Part shown: in pieces, positions 37,315 through 48,436 of the stretch
How the letters are laid out: the number at the start of each line of letters is the position of its first letter
Numbering within the stretch: position 1 is the first letter of the stretch
Source of the DNA: Rahnella woolbedingensis
GTDB taxonomy: Bacteria > Pseudomonadota > Gammaproteobacteria > Enterobacterales > Enterobacteriaceae
Direction of reading: 5' to 3'
Assembly (NCBI RefSeq): GCF_003602095.1
Contig: NZ_RAHH01000021.1
Location: 40,733-104,732, forward strand
DNA length: 64,000 nucleotides
Notes under the pieces: model-generated
Told to the model about the DNA's origin: nothing
Seen by the model: the letters and a program-made list of their open reading frames with translations, nothing else
The model's database searches: none
Position numbers and translations under genes: made by a program

Positions 37315-38229
37315 TTAAATCTTAATTTCATTCCATCTTTTCGCCCAGCGCGCGTAGATATCAGGATCCCACTTCACTGACCATACCATGTCATCCGTAT
37401 CAAGTATGAATGGGGACAATTTGGATGAAAGGTTTTTGTATTCGTGAAAAGCGGTCATATTATCGGGTTCGATATTATTACGATCACAAACTGAAGGGTG
37501 TTCGCCGGTCAGAAAGGTGACGATATCGGGGAGTACATCCCAACCATCCTTCACGGGATCGGCATAATTCATCGTCGTCTGCCAGTTTACGGTTCTGAGT
37601 TTATTCCACCACCAGCCGTTCTGAACACAAACGATATCTTGCAAATCAGCGCCAAGATAGCGCATGCAGGATACTTGCATTTCTACAGCCGATTTTTGTG
37701 CAAATGGATTCATAACAAACCGGTAGCCTAAAGATGCCCAGAAAAAACGCGAACTCATGGCTGCGATGATATTGTCACGAACATATTTCAGGTGTTCCCA
37801 TGCATCAGTCCTTGATGTACTGATCTTCACAGAAATAACGCAGGCCTGATCGGGGAAGTTATTCTGGCTCAACGAAATGGAAAGGTCGTCAATGTAATTT
37901 GATGTGAGCTCTTCCACTGCGCAAATTTTGAAAACGGTTTGTTTTTTCCTTATTTTTCGTTCTGCAGCGATTTTCATCTCTTTCAGGATTTTCAGCCATA
38001 ATTCTGGAGTCATTGCCCCGGGCCAGCCACCCTGATCTTTATCATGAAATAGTACGCTGATGGATTGTTCATTCGAAAAAGGAAAAGCTTCCAGCTTCAA
38101 TAATAAAGGAAACAGACAATCAAATAACTCACCGGCTTCCGTATTCCTCTTTAGCCGGAAAATAATCTCCAAAGCAGGCGCAATACTTAGCTCTTTATCA
38201 ATTACCCAAAGTGTGTCGTTAATCTGCAT
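37315..38229 (-). CDS. DUF3396-like protein, probable second T6SS immunity protein
   Basis: A 304-aa cytoplasmic-type protein. ATG 38229 is chosen because the upstream part of the frame overlaps the preceding gene; the overlap from this start is 11 bases. Its layout resembles the neighbouring DUF3396 protein: an N-terminal beta-rich region, a central WEHLKYVRDNIIAAMSSRFFWASLGYRF segment and then MRYLGADLQDIVCVQNGWWW...VNWQTTM, which parallels GIMSPNPRIES...LGWITLL in the neighbour. I infer that it is a divergent paralogue and an immunity protein. Base composition is A/T-richer than the backbone, fitting horizontal transfer. Confidence 0.6.
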   Translation of the reverse strand: MQINDTLWVIDKELSIAPALEIIFRLKRNTEAGELFDCLFPLLLKLEAFPFSNEQSISVLFHDKDQGGWPGAMTPELWLKILKEMKIAAERKIRKKQTVFKICAVEELTSNYIDDLSISLSQNNFPDQACVISVKISTSRTDAWEHLKYVRDNIIAAMSSRFFWASLGYRFVMNPFAQKSAVEMQVSCMRYLGADLQDIVCVQNGWWWNKLRTVNWQTTMNYADPVKDGWDVLPDIVTFLTGEHPSVCDRNNIEPDNMTAFHEYKNLSSKLSPFILDTDDMVWSVKWDPDIYARWAKRWNEIKI

Positions 38230-39232
38230 TTTGTTTTTTATCCTGCGGATCAAAAAAACGGGTGAACCATTTTTTACGTTCTTCTTCATCATCCATACCG
38301 GAGACACGCAGATAATCCGTGTCCAGTCTTTCGGCCACCCGATGAAGTGGTTTTAATGTCTGTGCTACAGCGTGATAACTGTCGAGGGGGTCATTATGCA
38401 GGCTATCACCCAGCAACGGCGTTTCACCGATGCGGATTAAGGCGCCGTTTTGCATAAAGGGAGTGACCTGAACCTCTGCGATGGAAGACATTTTCTGTTG
38501 TAACTCAGTGATCCCGCCCATCCGTTGGCAAAACTCAGGGCCTAACAGCGTGATCCAACCCAAACTGGTAATACCGTCTGTAGTCGCAGTCCATAATGAT
38601 TCAATGCGTGGGTTGGGTGACATGATCCCGGGATGTCGTTTAATCCACTGTTTTATATATTCTTCTAAGTCTTTGCGTGTTACTACTTCTTCGCTACCAA
38701 AACATAACGCAAATCCGGCATAACCCCAGGATAAAGGAAAGTCCCCGGTCAGTCGTTTAATGTAGGCCTCAACGCCCTCAACGCCTCGCTCTGCCAGCCA
38801 GGATAGTGGAAGCGAAATACGAAAAAAGCTGTGACTGGGTTGGTTTACTTCCAGACAGGCATTGTCGTATTCCCAGTCCAGACAGGGCAGTCTGCGTTCC
38901 CTTTTATTATTGCCGGCATAGAGATCTATGCTGGTATTATCTTTTGAACGTCTTTTGGTATTTCTCAGCCATTCAAAAGGAACCGATCTATTTTTTTCGG
39001 TAATCTTTACTCCGTAACTCTGGTTTCCGTCATAGAGAATACGATCAACCTGACTGCCGAAGTCTTCCCAAAAAATCTTATAGGGGGTCAGTAAACTTTC
39101 GGGGGCATGTTCCTTCGTCACTGTTTCCAGACTGAATAAGGTGATGCAAAAACAGGGTTCAAATCGTGTGATATCGTCTTCTTCAAGGCGGTAGTTTGAG
39201 AAAATGTCAATACTTTCATGCAGAGTGGTCAT
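38219..39232 (-). CDS. DUF3396 (TsiV-type) type VI immunity family protein
   Basis: A 337-aa protein with features of DUF3396, the immunity family paired with VRR-Nuc T6SS nuclease effectors (TseV/TsiV). Visible elements are RFEPCFCITLF, FFRISLPLSWLAERGVEGVEAYIKRL, SWGYAGFALCFGS, and LGWITLLGPEFCQRMGG followed by a GALIRIGETPLLGDSLHNDPL segment. ATG 39232 has AAGGA 7 bases upstream and is preferred to the longer frame from TTG 39274, which would overlap the effector. It lies directly downstream of the effector gene on the same strand. The role is to bind and block the nuclease in the producer's cytoplasm. Confidence 0.78.
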   Translation of the reverse strand: MTTLHESIDIFSNYRLEEDDITRFEPCFCITLFSLETVTKEHAPESLLTPYKIFWEDFGSQVDRILYDGNQSYGVKITEKNRSVPFEWLRNTKRRSKDNTSIDLYAGNNKRERRLPCLDWEYDNACLEVNQPSHSFFRISLPLSWLAERGVEGVEAYIKRLTGDFPLSWGYAGFALCFGSEEVVTRKDLEEYIKQWIKRHPGIMSPNPRIESLWTATTDGITSLGWITLLGPEFCQRMGGITELQQKMSSIAEVQVTPFMQNGALIRIGETPLLGDSLHNDPLDSYHAVAQTLKPLHRVAERLDTDYLRVSGMDDEEERKKWFTRFFDPQDKKQNAD

Positions 39233-39270
39233 TCTGAGTCCTTGATGTGAAATTTGTCTTTGTGAACTGA

Positions 39271-40404
39271 TCAAAGAAATAAGGGTATTGGTCCGCCACC
39301 CGGCGCGATACCAAAGGTTTTGGCAGCCGACTCACTGAGTTTTCGGATAAATTCTTCTACTTTTTGCCGCATCCTCACTTTTTCTCTGTCATCCTTATCA
39401 TCGCAGCCGCACTCTTTCTCATCGATAATGCGGACTTTCTCCTGCATACCTGCGTCGAGTGCAATATTTTGATTTCTTGTAGTTGTATCGCCCTCAAACT
39501 TAATCTCAATAATTTGATTAATGTTGTCCCATTCAGCGGTTAATCCGGGATCCTTTAACGCAACCAAATCCCAGATAACAACTCGTCCTCTGCCCATTTG
39601 CCTTGCTGTACCGAGCGCACTTCTAACCGATGCCGGAGCAGTGGGCCCCTCGCTGTAGGTAGTTCGGCCACTGGCTGACGTAATGAGGTCCCTGGATTTA
39701 ATTTTATAAGGTACTTCGGTCAGGTAACACGGATCCTGCGGTGTTGCGCCGTACTAGGGAATTGTGCCTTTCTGATTAAACTCTTTCGCAAAACATTGCT
39801 GGCGCGGACCGGTCTTTAAACCTTTATCTCCGGTTCGGGGTAACTCTGAGTCATCACTTAGAAACCGCTTCATCATTTCTTGCGCCAGCCCCAGTGCAGG
39901 AGCCGAGAAAAATTGATCTATTTGCTTCCTGAACTCCTGCGCAATGAGGTTGCGGCACTTGCATATGGCCTCACAGATTTTATCAATTAATTCAAACTGA
40001 GTTAGCTGTGCCTGACATAACCCGGCCATGTTTACCGTATTGCGATGATTCATAAACATTTTGTCAGTCAACCGGCAGGCGGGCTGGCCTTCAAAAAATA
40101 CGTTAAATGAATGGCTTATCCAGTCCGCTTCTGCCCGGTGAGTCCCTGATTTGATGCCGCCCATACTGCCAGACTCGTCAAAGACGCTACGTGCAAACTT
40201 TGAGCCGAAATTGGCGATCATATTACCGCCGTCGGCAAACACACTGCTGGTGCCGTTGGTTAAATCGGCAGAATACGCTTCATTGTCATAGGGCACCGGC
40301 ACAGCAAAGGGAGGTGTCTAACATACATCGGGCAATGTATTGTGAGTCACCCCGCCACTGCCTTTATGGCATAGCGTTAACCCATTAACATTTATGGTTA
40401 TCAT
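39271..40404 (-). pseudogene. T6SS effector, DUF4150 (PAAR-like)-nuclease, two in-frame amber codons
   Basis: One reading frame of 378 codons runs from ATG 40404 (AGGGAG 9 bases upstream) to TGA 39273-39271. It is broken only by two TAG codons, at 40320-40318 (codon 29) and at 39756-39754. The N-terminal part has the DUF4150 PAAR-like domain: VNGLTLCHKGS ... DVC-amber-TPPFAVPVPYDNEAYSADL, then SGTHRAEADWISHSFNVFFEGQPACRLTDKM. After a linker comes a PD-(D/E)xK-type domain with VVIWDLVAL (Asp) and IIEIKFEGD (Glu-x-Lys), then RIIDEKECGC, resembling VRR-Nuc T6SS toxins. No frameshift is present. As read, no full-length toxin can be made. The downstream immunity genes remain open. Confidence 0.82.
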
Positions 40405-40709
40405 GCTTTTCCACTCCCTGGATTATGGGTTCATCCCCTTTTCGAAACAGAGATAGTCATCATCACGTAAAACACATTCTTCTCTTGCAACAACGGATGA
40501 CACCCTGGTCATTCCTTTAATTGCGTTTGAATTCATTAATGAGAAAGTGATTTTTTTAGTGTTTCATTACTTTGGTAAATATAATTAAATCATAAAGTTA
40601 AATGATTTCGAGCGAAGATAAACCGGATGTGGAATACAGGCTGCGATGAAGATCACAATTTTCAGGAAGGGGGAGCAGCCCTGAGGAGCCAGGGCTGTGA
40701 AGGTCAGAG
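40405..40709. other. Intergenic region upstream of effector remnant
   Basis: These 305 bases are A/T-rich. A 37-codon frame on the - strand (40536-40423, starting MNSNAIKGMTRV and ending FEKGMNP) lies just before the effector but has no ribosome binding site and an in-frame TGA upstream. It could be the 3' remnant of an adaptor or VgrG-type gene. A hairpin AGCCCTG/CAGGGCT (40677-40696) lies 14 bases after yiaS and lacks a T-run. No effector promoter was assigned. Confidence 0.4.
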
Positions 40710-41411
40710 TTATTCGGGCTGGCCGTAGTAGGCTTTTGCGCCATGTTTGCGCAGGTAGTGCTTATCCATCAGCGTCTGCTGCATTTCACTCAACGCAGGT
40801 GTCAGCTGACGGGAGAAAATCCCCATGTACGCGCACTCTTCCAGCACGACGGCATTGTGAACGGCATCCGCCGCGTTTGTTCCCCAGGTGAACGGCCCGT
40901 GTGAATGAACCAGAACCGCCGGTATCTGCATAGGATCCAGCCCGCGGTTAATAAAGGTTTCGATAATAACTTTTCCGGTTTCCAGCTCGTAGGCGCCGAC
41001 GATTTCAGCGTCGGTCATCGGGCGGGTGCAGGGAATATTGCCGTAGAAGTAATCGGCGTGCGTGGTGCCCCAGGCGGGTAAATCCTGCCCGGCCTGCGAC
41101 CAGATGGTCGCATGACGCGAGTGCGTATGCACAATGCCACCGATATCCGGAAACTGCCGGTAGAGCGCCAGATGGGTGGCGGTATCTGACGACGGATTTT
41201 TACTGCCTTCAACCCGTTCGCTGGTGTGTAAATCGACCACTACCATATCGGTAGCCCCCATCTGCGCATACTCCACGCCCGATGGTTTGATCACCACCAG
41301 ACCTTTCTGCCGGTCAATGGCGCTGACGTTGCCCCAGGTAAAGGTCACCAGATGATGGGCTGGCAGGGCCAGATTGGCTTCCAGCACCTCCTGTTTCAGG
41401 TCTTCTAACAT
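40710..41411 (-). CDS. yiaS: L-ribulose-5-phosphate 4-epimerase (YiaS)
   Basis: YiaS (SgbE/UlaF/AraD-type class II aldolase-fold epimerase) converts L-ribulose 5-phosphate to D-xylulose 5-phosphate, delivering the carbon to the pentose phosphate pathway. The 233-aa product starts at ATG 41411 (AAGGAG 7 bases upstream); 12 upstream codons overlap yiaR. Zinc ligands are the two His of VHTHSRHAT and the His of [18 protein letters not shown] and the IKPSGV phosphate loop are visible. It is the last gene of the yia operon. Confidence 0.93.
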   Translation of the reverse strand: MLEDLKQEVLEANLALPAHHLVTFTWGNVSAIDRQKGLVVIKPSGVEYAQMGATDMVVVDLHTSERVEGSKNPSSDTATHLALYRQFPDIGGIVHTHSRHATIWSQAGQDLPAWGTTHADYFYGNIPCTRPMTDAEIVGAYELETGKVIIETFINRGLDPMQIPAVLVHSHGPFTWGTNAADAVHNAVVLEECAYMGIFSRQLTPALSEMQQTLMDKHYLRKHGAKAYYGQPE

Positions 41412-42265
41412 GCGAAGGCTCCTTCCTGCATTTTGGCTTCGATCCACTGGCGGGCTTTAATGATTTCCAGAACCGGTTCGGCGGCGGTTTCCGTCCACAT
41501 TTCAATGAGGAACGCGCCACGGTAATTGAGGGCGGCCAGCGTGCGGAAGAAGCCGGTAAAATCGACGCAGCCTTCCCCGAACGGCACATCACGAAACTGG
41601 CCTTTCGAGGTGGCGGTGACCGGATAAGTGTCTTTCAGGTGGATGGCAGCGATGCGATCGATACCCAGCGTCAGCTCTGACTGAATGTCATTGCCCCAGG
41701 CGCTGAGGTTGCCGATATCGGGATACACGCTGAACCACGGCGAGTTGAGGCGCTGATCCCAGGCTTTCCATTTGGTTATTGAATTCATGAATTCGGTATC
41801 CATGATTTCCACCGCCAGCGTCACCTGAGCGGCGGCAGCCTGTTCCACGGCCCATGCCAGCCCTTCGGCAAAGCGCTCACGGGTACCCGGATCGGAGGCT
41901 TCGTAATACACGTCGTAACCGGCCAGCTGTAATGTGCGGATCCCCAGATCCCGCGCCAGCTTGATCGCCTTAAGCATGATATCCCGCGCGCGTTCACGGA
42001 TATTTTCATCATGGCTGCCGAACGGAAAACGGCGGTGAGCTGACAGGCACATCGAAGGGATGGCAACGCCAATCTCCATCATGGCCTCAACCAGTGCGAC
42101 ACGCTGCGTAATGCTCCAGTCGAGGCGAGAGAGGCGCTCATCGGTTTCATCCACCGACATTTCGACAAAATCAAAGCCGCAGCTTTTCGCCAGCGCCAGT
42201 CGTTCCGGCCAGCTCAGGTGTTTTGGCAGGGCTTTTTCATAGATACCCAGCGGATGCTTTCTCAT
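41405..42265 (-). CDS. yiaR: L-xylulose-5-phosphate 3-epimerase (YiaR)
   Basis: YiaR (SgbU/UlaE family) epimerises L-xylulose 5-phosphate to L-ribulose 5-phosphate. The 286-aa TIM-barrel product has the family length. Metal-binding acidic and His residues are in [30 protein letters not shown] and FLIEMWTE. The start GAGAAAG-type ATG 42265 overlaps the yiaQ stop by four bases. It ends in TAG within yiaS, so amber is an ordinary stop codon in this genome. Confidence 0.94.
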   Translation of the reverse strand: MRKHPLGIYEKALPKHLSWPERLALAKSCGFDFVEMSVDETDERLSRLDWSITQRVALVEAMMEIGVAIPSMCLSAHRRFPFGSHDENIRERARDIMLKAIKLARDLGIRTLQLAGYDVYYEASDPGTRERFAEGLAWAVEQAAAAQVTLAVEIMDTEFMNSITKWKAWDQRLNSPWFSVYPDIGNLSAWGNDIQSELTLGIDRIAAIHLKDTYPVTATSKGQFRDVPFGEGCVDFTGFFRTLAALNYRGAFLIEMWTETAAEPVLEIIKARQWIEAKMQEGAFAC

Positions 42266-42921
42266 GCGGTAGCTCCCCAGATCGCCTCAATCTGCTGATG
42301 GAACGCCTGCGCGACGTGTTGCGGTTCGGCGGCATCCGATAAAGCGCGACCGGCGATAAACGCCTGAACGTCGATATCCCTGAACAGCGGCAAATCAGCA
42401 GGAGTGATCCCCCCGGTGACGGAAAGCCGCAGGCCGATATCCGAGAGCTGTTTCATCCGGTCAAGATCCTGCTGATCCCAGGTTTTCCCGCTGGCCTGCG
42501 CGTCGCGCCCGCGGTGATAAATCGCCTGACGGATCCCGGCGGCATGCCAGTCGCGTGCGTCCTGCATCGTCCAGTGACCGAACAGCTCAATCTGAATTTC
42601 ACCTCTGAAGGATTTCGCCACATCATGGGCTTTGATGACGGTTGCCAGCGGCGCAGCGCAGATCACCGTCATCCAGTTGGCACCGGCCTTAAAGGCTTCC
42701 AGCGCCAGCGTTTCCCCGGCATCGGCGACTTTCAGATCTGCCACCAGTATCTTGTTCGGACAGAGTTCACGCAGCGTTTCCACCGCCTGCAAACCTTCAC
42801 ACAGACATAAAATGGTCCCCGCCTCGATAATATCGACATGATTTTTTAGCGCTTTCACCGTGTGCAGCGCGGGCATAAGTTCGGTATGGTCCAGCGCCAG
42901 CTGGAGAAGAGGTTTAGTCAT
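42262..42921 (-). CDS. yiaQ: 3-keto-L-gulonate-6-phosphate decarboxylase (YiaQ)
   Basis: YiaQ (SgbH/UlaD family, orotidine-phosphate-decarboxylase-like barrel) decarboxylates 3-keto-L-gulonate 6-phosphate to L-xylulose 5-phosphate. The product is 219 aa from ATG 42921, which has GGGAG 8 bases upstream; the in-frame GTG at 42927 is less likely. The family's DxKxxD motif is [21 protein letters not shown] and the phosphate-binding VTGGIT and IAGRAL segments are present. The first 8 bases overlap yiaP. Confidence 0.94.
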   Translation of the reverse strand: MTKPLLQLALDHTELMPALHTVKALKNHVDIIEAGTILCLCEGLQAVETLRELCPNKILVADLKVADAGETLALEAFKAGANWMTVICAAPLATVIKAHDVAKSFRGEIQIELFGHWTMQDARDWHAAGIRQAIYHRGRDAQASGKTWDQQDLDRMKQLSDIGLRLSVTGGITPADLPLFRDIDVQAFIAGRALSDAAEPQHVAQAFHQQIEAIWGATA

Positions 42922-44443
42922 GATCACTGCTCCCTGATTTGTCCGCCGCCGCGCAGCGGGCGTGGTAAACCCCCAGTGCGTCGATGAGGAACTGGTAACG
43001 TTGTAATTTTTTCTGATAAGCAGAATGCGAGGCGGTATCGGGTTCGAGACGCCTGACCTCGTAATTCAGATGTTGCTGAGCCTGTGCGAAGGTTGAATAG
43101 ACGCCGGTGCCGACCATGGCGGCGAGCGCGGCGCCCAGACAACCGGTCTCTTCGATTTGCGGAAGCTCTACCGGCATTCCGCTGACGTCCGCCAGCATCT
43201 GCATCCAGATTTCCGAACGCGTCGGTCCCCCTGTCACGCGCAGGGTTTTAGCCTGGGGAAAGCGTTGAAGCATCCGGTTGAGATGCGTCATATGGCTGAA
43301 CACTACGCCTTCGAACACGGCCTGCAGCAAATGCCCGCGATGATGCAGGGACTGCAAGCCGTAAAACCCGGCGGTCATTTCCGCGCCCTGATTGCTGCCG
43401 TAAAGGAAGGGGAGGAACAGCACGTCAGAGCCTGCTTTCGGCAGGGCGCCGACGGCACGATTTATTTCCTCAAATGACAGCTCTCCGGATTGCCGGTTCA
43501 GCCATTCAAGATTGGCTGAAGACGTCGGACTGGCTTCGTGGATCAGATAACCTTCGCCCCCGGCATAACGACCGTACACATAAGGATGTGTTTCGTTTTT
43601 GCTGACGGTAGCGCAAATACCGCTGGTGACGGCCCAGGTCCCCATCACCGCGTTGAGCGTGAATTCATCCTGCAGTCCGGCGCAGAGCGCGGTGGATACC
43701 ACGTCAAACAGTCCCCCGGTGACAGGCGTGCCAGGCGCCAGCCCGGTCAGGGCGGCGATGCTTTGCGTTACAGTTCCACAGATTTCAGCAGAACCCACGA
43801 CCGGCGGCAGGGCAGCACTGATTTCGGTAATTCCCAGCATTTCAGTCAGTTCCGGCGCATAACCGCCACGCGCCATGTGGTAGAGGTTAGATTCAGAAAT
43901 ATTGGTTTCTTCGCAACCTTGCTCACCGGTGAGACGGTAGCGGAGGTAGTCGTGTGCCATCATGACCGAACCAATCTGCTGGTAGCGCTGCGGCTGATGC
44001 AGCTTTATCCAGCGCAGCAGGGACACCGGATGTCCTGCCCACAGCGCCTGACGGGTAAGGGGATAAATCTGCTGATGTAAGCCGTCACGCTCCCATGCGC
44101 TGATCACATCAGCGGCGCGCCGATCAGAGGAGAGAATGCCTCTTCCCAGCGGTTGGCCGGCCTTATCCAACAGAAACAGCCCCTTGCCCTGAGCGGATAT
44201 CCCTATGCCTTTCACCTGCTGACCGCTGACGTTTTGCTGATACAGCAGGGTGGTAATGCAACTGATGCAGGATGCCCACAGCGCAGGCATATCCCGTTCG
44301 GCCCAGCCGGGATGGTCGCTCAGTACCGGCAGAGGCTGCCGGCAAACGCCCGCTTCCTGACCTTTAGAATCGTACAGGCCTGCTTTGAGATAGGTTCCGC
44401 CGCAATCGATGCCTAACCAGTATTCTTCTGAGGAAATTTTCAT
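42914..44443 (-). CDS. yiaP: FGGY-family carbohydrate kinase (YiaP/LyxK-type)
   Basis: YiaP is a 509-aa FGGY kinase that phosphorylates a ketogulonate/xylulose-type sugar, giving the substrate of YiaQ. Visible motifs are the ATP-binding LGIDCGGTYLKAGLYD at the N-terminus, GISAQGKGLFLLD, TGGLFDVVSTALCAG and the C-terminal TGGPTRSEIWMQMLADVSG with ETGCLGAALAA. ATG 44443 (the second of two adjacent ATGs) is better spaced from GAGGAG. It begins 9 bases after the MFS stop. Confidence 0.92.
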   Translation of the reverse strand: MKISSEEYWLGIDCGGTYLKAGLYDSKGQEAGVCRQPLPVLSDHPGWAERDMPALWASCISCITTLLYQQNVSGQQVKGIGISAQGKGLFLLDKAGQPLGRGILSSDRRAADVISAWERDGLHQQIYPLTRQALWAGHPVSLLRWIKLHQPQRYQQIGSVMMAHDYLRYRLTGEQGCEETNISESNLYHMARGGYAPELTEMLGITEISAALPPVVGSAEICGTVTQSIAALTGLAPGTPVTGGLFDVVSTALCAGLQDEFTLNAVMGTWAVTSGICATVSKNETHPYVYGRYAGGEGYLIHEASPTSSANLEWLNRQSGELSFEEINRAVGALPKAGSDVLFLPFLYGSNQGAEMTAGFYGLQSLHHRGHLLQAVFEGVVFSHMTHLNRMLQRFPQAKTLRVTGGPTRSEIWMQMLADVSGMPVELPQIEETGCLGAALAAMVGTGVYSTFAQAQQHLNYEVRRLEPDTASHSAYQKKLQRYQFLIDALGVYHARCAAADKSGSSDHD

Positions 44444-44452
44444 CATGGCTCC

Positions 44453-45787
44453 TCAGGCTGCCGACGCATGGCTGCCAGGTAATTTGGCGGCGGATTGTGC
44501 AGGAACATCACACCGTGCCGGCAGCAGTAATGCCATAAATGCGGCAAGCGTCAGGGAAATCGCAAGGCAGTAAACGCCCGCGTCTTTGCTGTAGAAAGTG
44601 ATCAGTAAGCCGACCGCATAAGGTCCGCAAAAGCCGCCGAGATTACCCAGCGCATTGATAACGCCACGCGCACCGCCAGCCATTTCTGCGCTGAACAGCT
44701 TGGCGGGAATGGTCCAGAACACGCCGGCGGCGGATTGCAGGAAGAATCCGCAACCCACCAGCGCGGCATAGGACACCCAGACGTAGTTTTTCAGTATGAC
44801 GGACAGGAACATGCAGGCAGCAAAACCGAGCAATGGCAGAAAGACGAACAGTTTGCGTTTGCCGGTGCGATCCGACAGGGAGGAGAACAGCAACATCCCG
44901 GCGACGGCACCGATATAAGGTAAAATAGCGAGCACGCCGACCTGGCCCATTGTGGAGTGGGTCAGCTCCTTGAGAATGGTCGGCAGCCACAGGGTGTAGC
45001 CGTAAATCCCTGTCTGGTAAAAGAAGTTAAGGGCAATCAGCTGCCACATCGTTTTGTTGGACAGTACTGCACTCAGCGAGGCATTTTTCACTTCTTTCCC
45101 GGCAATGGCTTTTTGTTCGGCAGCCAGCGTGGTGATCAGCCAGTTTTTTTCCTCCGCCGATATCCAGCGGGCTTCCTGAGGACGATCGCAGACGGTTAAT
45201 GCCCACATCACCAGTACTGCAGCGGAAAGCAGACCTTCAATGATGAAAAGCCAGCGCCAGTCGAGCGCGCTGATGATCCAGCCGGAAAGCGGTGCGGTAA
45301 TGATCCCGGCGATAGGTACGAACATGATCACAATCGCGTTGGCCCTGCCACGTTCAGCGTCCGGGAACCAGTTACAGATCATGGTGAGCACCACCGGTAA
45401 CATGCCGCCCTCCGCTACGCCGAGCGCGAAGCGCAGGAACAACAGCTGATACTGGTTGGTGACTAATCCGGTGAGAATTGAAATTACCATCCACGCTACC
45501 AGTGACCAGCCGATGAATTTTTTACCACTTCCGTGAACGGCGATTTTGCCACCGGGTACTTGCAGGAATAAATAGCCAATAAAGAATATTCCGCCCGCCA
45601 GACCGGCCATTGAGGCGGTAATGCCTAATTCGGCATCCATCCCGCCGGGCATGGCAAAAGCAATATTTACCCTGTCCATATAGGAAATAATACAGGCGAT
45701 AAGAATTGGTGGGATAATTCTCAGCCAGCGCTGCTTAGGTATTTCTTTTAATAATTTATTTTGCAGGGTATCAGAGTTTATATTCAT
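44453..45787 (-). CDS. yiaX2: MFS transporter YiaX2-type
   Basis: A 444-aa ACS-family major facilitator permease with about 12 transmembrane helices. PGGKIAVHGSGKKFIGWSL lies between TM2 and TM3, and a large loop with YSKD is near the C-terminus. Its position between the DUF4862 gene and the kinase matches yiaX2 of the Klebsiella yiaKLX1X2PQRS operon. That gene replaces the YiaMNO TRAP transporter of E. coli. It probably imports 2,3-diketo-L-gulonate or a related ascorbate breakdown product. Confidence 0.88.
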   Translation of the reverse strand: MNINSDTLQNKLLKEIPKQRWLRIIPPILIACIISYMDRVNIAFAMPGGMDAELGITASMAGLAGGIFFIGYLFLQVPGGKIAVHGSGKKFIGWSLVAWMVISILTGLVTNQYQLLFLRFALGVAEGGMLPVVLTMICNWFPDAERGRANAIVIMFVPIAGIITAPLSGWIISALDWRWLFIIEGLLSAAVLVMWALTVCDRPQEARWISAEEKNWLITTLAAEQKAIAGKEVKNASLSAVLSNKTMWQLIALNFFYQTGIYGYTLWLPTILKELTHSTMGQVGVLAILPYIGAVAGMLLFSSLSDRTGKRKLFVFLPLLGFAACMFLSVILKNYVWVSYAALVGCGFFLQSAAGVFWTIPAKLFSAEMAGGARGVINALGNLGGFCGPYAVGLLITFYSKDAGVYCLAISLTLAAFMALLLPARCDVPAQSAAKLPGSHASAA

Positions 45788-45898
45788 TACTTATTACCTT
45801 GATAATGAGTTGCACAGCCCGTTAAAAAGACGAGCGGGTTCCCCCTCAGATAAAAAGGGTGATGTAGTTAAGTGTGCTGATGCTTTATTTTATGATTA

Positions 45899-46873
45899 TT
45901 ATTTTTTTCGGATCGCCAGATTCATGGCATTAATCCCGTCCTTTAAAATAGAAATACGATGATCGACGTTCGCACTGGCCTCAATTTCCAGTAATTTGAT
46001 CCCGGTAAAACTCAGCGAATCTGCAGGTGCTTGCTCGAACATCTCAGCAACCGTTTCGACCGTCATCAGACTTTCTACACATCCCGCTTCACTGGTCGGG
46101 AAAGGGGCAAAAGGAGCGTGCAGATCCTGCCACTCACCGTAAGCTCCACCTGAGGCGGTACCGGAGAACATCAGCGCACTGAGTACACCGGCCTGCTGGC
46201 AACGCTGCAGGTGCTGAAGTGGCAGGCGGGTATTACGGCCTTCAATGGCTGAACGGGCCCAGTTGATGCAGACACCCAGGGTTTTTCCGGTCTGTGTCTG
46301 TGCCTGAGCAATCGCTGTGAGTTCACTCTCCAGCGGCAGGAAACCTTTGCGTGCAGCGGGTTTATCGAGGGCATCACAATGTTCAATAGTCAGCTCACAG
46401 GGCCAGTCCCAGCGCAGGATTTCGGTCAGTGACTCGGTGAAGCAGCGCGTGGCCAGATCCACATCCCGTGTGCCTGCCAGGGGAGCAGACTGCAACTCCA
46501 CCGCCAGGATTTTCTTTCTGCCAGCCCGTTCGTTGGCGCGGCTCACTTTTTCGAACAGATGTCGGTAATAGTGAATACAGGCGCGGCGCTGCTCCTGATG
46601 TTCAGACGCCAGCCCGAAGCCCGGCTGCGTGCCACGGCGGCGCATGGTTTCCATTACCCCGGTGACCACAATGTCCCACTCCTGCGGCAAATGCCGGAAT
46701 AACCAGTCATCGCCGAAAGGATGAAGTTCTTCCAGGCAGGGTTGTTCTATTGCGCGAATATCAGGAATGTCTGTTAATTTTCGCCAGAATTCTGTTTCTT
46801 CATTTTCATTTCGCTGATGAAACGAGGGCGCGCAAGGATAAGCGCCGACAATAAAGCCTGCGTGCTTTTGCAT
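45899..46873 (-). CDS. yiaX1: DUF4862 protein (YiaX1 position)
   Basis: A 324-aa cytoplasmic protein of the DUF4862 family, predicted TIM-barrel-like (IEQPCLEEL, DIVVTGVMETMRR, LAVELQSAP, LTIEHCDAL, GVCINWARSA, ALMFSGTASGG). The biochemical role is unknown. By order it corresponds to yiaX1 of the Klebsiella operon. ATG 46873 has GGGGA about 8 bases upstream and is preferred to the TTG at 46879. It could be an isomerase or lactonase acting before the kinase step, but this is only a guess from fold and context. Confidence 0.78.
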   Translation of the reverse strand: MQKHAGFIVGAYPCAPSFHQRNENEETEFWRKLTDIPDIRAIEQPCLEELHPFGDDWLFRHLPQEWDIVVTGVMETMRRRGTQPGFGLASEHQEQRRACIHYYRHLFEKVSRANERAGRKKILAVELQSAPLAGTRDVDLATRCFTESLTEILRWDWPCELTIEHCDALDKPAARKGFLPLESELTAIAQAQTQTGKTLGVCINWARSAIEGRNTRLPLQHLQRCQQAGVLSALMFSGTASGGAYGEWQDLHAPFAPFPTSEAGCVESLMTVETVAEMFEQAPADSLSFTGIKLLEIEASANVDHRISILKDGINAMNLAIRKK

Positions 46874-46911
46874 ATTCAATTCCCCACTGAGTCAATATTG
46901 GTATTGCTTAA

Positions 46912-48389
<1,478 letters not shown>

Positions 48390-48436
48390 GCTTTCTCCGG
48401 TGGATTTGTTAAATATTTGGTTATTTTTAGATCTCT

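Noticed and set aside
39271..40404. Recoding of TAG as an amino acid (for example pyrrolysine) in the effector gene
   Set aside because: TAG serves as the ordinary stop of yiaR nearby, and no pyrrolysine system is expected in this group. Nonsense mutation is simpler.
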